Origin: CAZPFP01 sp964585895
Lineage (GTDB): Bacteria > Patescibacteriota > Microgenomatia > PFEM01 > JAHIFH01
Direction of reading: 5' to 3'
NCBI GenBank assembly: GCA_964585895.1
Contig: CAZPFP010000033.1
Location: forward strand, 1-7,084
DNA: 7,084 nt
In this document: piece after piece, positions 5,835 through 7,084 of the stretch
Layout: each line of letters begins with the position of its first letter
Position numbering within the stretch: position 1 is the stretch's first letter
Translations under genes and position numbers: made by a program
Notes under the pieces: model-generated
Told to the model about the DNA's origin: nothing
The model's input: only the letters and a program-made list of their open reading frames with translations
Database searches by the model: none

Positions 5835-7084
5835 TGAAGATTGCTATTACTTATCCTCCTCTTGAATCGAAAAAAGGCGTGCCCCTTTTGAGCCAAAACC
5901 GTCAATTTCAGTGGTTTCACAACCCCACTTATATCTATCCCATGGTACCGGCTTATGCGGCCACCTTATTAAAAAAAGCGGGTCATGAGGTGGTTTGGTT
6001 GGATGGGATTGCCGAAAAATGGAGTTATCAAAAATGGCTGGAGGAAATTAAAAAAGAAAAGCCGGATTTAATTATGATGGAAACAAAAACCCCAGTGATT
6101 AAGAGACATTGGCAGATTATTAATGATTTAAAGCCGCTGAAGACTGTTCTTGTGGGCGACCATGTGACCGCCTTACCTGAGGAATCGTTTCAAAAATCTA
6201 AAGTGGATTATGTTTTAACCAGTGGGGACTATGATTTTTTGCTTTTGAATTTAGTTAATCATTTAACCAAAAAAGAAAAGTTAGAACCAGGGATTTATTA
6301 TCGTGATGGCAAGATGATCAAAAATACCGGCAAGTTTCTTCTTAACCATGATTTAAATAAATTGCCTTTTATTGATAAGGAATTAACCAAATGGAAACTT
6401 TATGCTTATGAAAATGGCAATTATAAACGAACCCCCGGGACCTATATCATGGCAGGGCGAGATTGTTGGTGGAGAAAAAATGGCGGCTGTAAATTCTGTA
6501 GTTGGACAACCTTATATCCGACTTGGAGAGTGAGAAAACCAAAAAATGTTTTAGACGAAATAGGAGAGTTGCTGGAAAAATATTCCCTTCGGGAAATTAT
6601 GGACGACACGGGAACTTTTCCGGCTGGCGAATGGCTAAAAGAATTTTGCCAAGGAATGATAAAGCGCGGTTATAATAAAAAAATTTATTTTGATTGTAAC
6701 TTGCGTTTTGGCGCTTTAACTAGAGAAGATTATAAATTAATGGCAAAAGCAGGTTTTCGATTTTTACTTTACGGGTTAGAATCTGCCAATCAAGAAACAG
6801 TTGACAGATTGAACAAGGGGATAAAAATTGCTGATATCGAAAGAGAATTAAGAACTGCTAAAGAAGCCAATAAAGAGGTTGGCGGATATCTTGAACCCCA
6901 CGTTACCTGTATGGTCGGTTATCCTTGGGAAACAAAAAAACAAGCGGAGGAAACAATTGCGATGACCAAGGAATTGTTTGATAAGGGTTTAATTGATACT
7001 CTCCAAGCAACAGTTGTTATTCCTTATCCGGGAACCGCTCTTTTTAAGGAATGTGAGAAGAATGGTTGGTTAAAAACAAAAAAA
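5834..7084 (+). CDS. B12-binding-type radical SAM enzyme, 3' partial
   Basis: The frame opens at ATG 5834, overlapping the previous stop by one base, and stays open to the window edge, giving 417 residues. Whole proteins of this type usually run to about 450-550, so the C-terminus is missing. The N-terminal third is a cobalamin-binding-like Rossmann domain: KIAITYPPL (2-10), a VPAYAATLLKKAGHEV segment (38-53), VGDHVTALPEE (107-117) and VDYVLTSGDYD (124-134), the last standing where relatives have GEGE. The radical SAM core begins with GRDCWWRKNGGCKFCSW: C211, C219 and C222 would bind the 4Fe-4S cluster with spacing CX7CX2C. Then MDDTGTF (256-262), YGLESANQETVDRLNKG (313-329) typical of the SAM-binding region, and IPYPGTALF (396-404) typical of B12-type family members. 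It would act in the cytoplasm on a membrane or glycan precursor, or on a peptide; the substrate cannot be told. The family assignment is secure. Confidence 0.92.
   Translation, partial: MKIAITYPPLESKKGVPLLSQNRQFQWFHNPTYIYPMVPAYAATLLKKAGHEVVWLDGIAEKWSYQKWLEEIKKEKPDLIMMETKTPVIKRHWQIINDLKPLKTVLVGDHVTALPEESFQKSKVDYVLTSGDYDFLLLNLVNHLTKKEKLEPGIYYRDGKMIKNTGKFLLNHDLNKLPFIDKELTKWKLYAYENGNYKRTPGTYIMAGRDCWWRKNGGCKFCSWTTLYPTWRVRKPKNVLDEIGELLEKYSLREIMDDTGTFPAGEWLKEFCQGMIKRGYNKKIYFDCNLRFGALTREDYKLMAKAGFRFLLYGLESANQETVDRLNKGIKIADIERELRTAKEANKEVGGYLEPHVTCMVGYPWETKKQAEETIAMTKELFDKGLIDTLQATVVIPYPGTALFKECEKNGWLKTKK

Noticed and set aside
5612..5920. 102-codon open frame on the minus strand across the junction of the last two genes.
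   Set aside because: It lies antisense to two well-supported coding regions, shows no recognisable domain, and would conflict with the TAATG junction.

Overview
This 7084-base window is a dense stretch of seven genes, all on the + strand, in one apparent operon. The first gene enters from the left edge already in progress and the last runs off the right edge. Junctions are very tight: a 41-base overlap, a gap of about 29 bases (with the start preferred here), an ATGA overlap, a 5-base gap, another ATGA overlap and a TAATG overlap. No non-coding stretch is long enough to hold an ordinary promoter or terminator, and no RNA gene, mobile element, repeat array or CRISPR was seen.

The DNA is visibly AT-rich and the proteins are lysine-rich. 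TGA ends two of the genes (at 3303-3305 and 5086-5088) and tryptophan is written TGG, so the standard bacterial/archaeal code applies; the UGA-recoded Gracilibacteria/SR1 and Mycoplasma codes are not supported. The protein styles (MtfB-like GT4, PIG-V-like GT-C enzyme, DPM1-like GT2, MOP flippase, B12-type radical SAM) and the compact packing recall Candidate Phyla Radiation (Patescibacteria, perhaps Microgenomates) glycan loci. That placement is from memory of such loci, not a search; an archaeon or a Chloroflexota-like bacterium cannot be excluded.

Layout: (1) 1-872, the C-terminal part of a GT4 glycosyltransferase; (2) 832-2007, a polytopic PIG-V-like glycosyltransferase; (3) 2037-3305, a Wzx/MOP-type lipid-linked oligosaccharide flippase; (4) 3302-4102, a soluble DPM1-like GT2 that would load a sugar onto polyprenyl phosphate; (5) 4108-5088, a GT2 with C-terminal membrane helices; (6) 5085-5834, a soluble protein of uncertain function with a His/Asp/Glu pattern loosely like zinc-dependent phospholipase C; (7) 5834-7084, the first 417 residues of a B12-binding-type radical SAM enzyme with an unusual CX7CX2C cluster motif.

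How they may work together (inference): cytoplasmic glycosyltransferases 1 and 5 build a lipid-linked glycan, gene 3 flips it across the membrane, gene 4 makes polyprenyl-phosphate sugar, and gene 2 uses that lipid donor on the outer face. Genes 6 and 7 do not fit a standard polysaccharide cassette. Their translational coupling to the glycosyltransferases makes them the best candidates for something new, such as modification of the lipid carrier, the glycan or a surface molecule.
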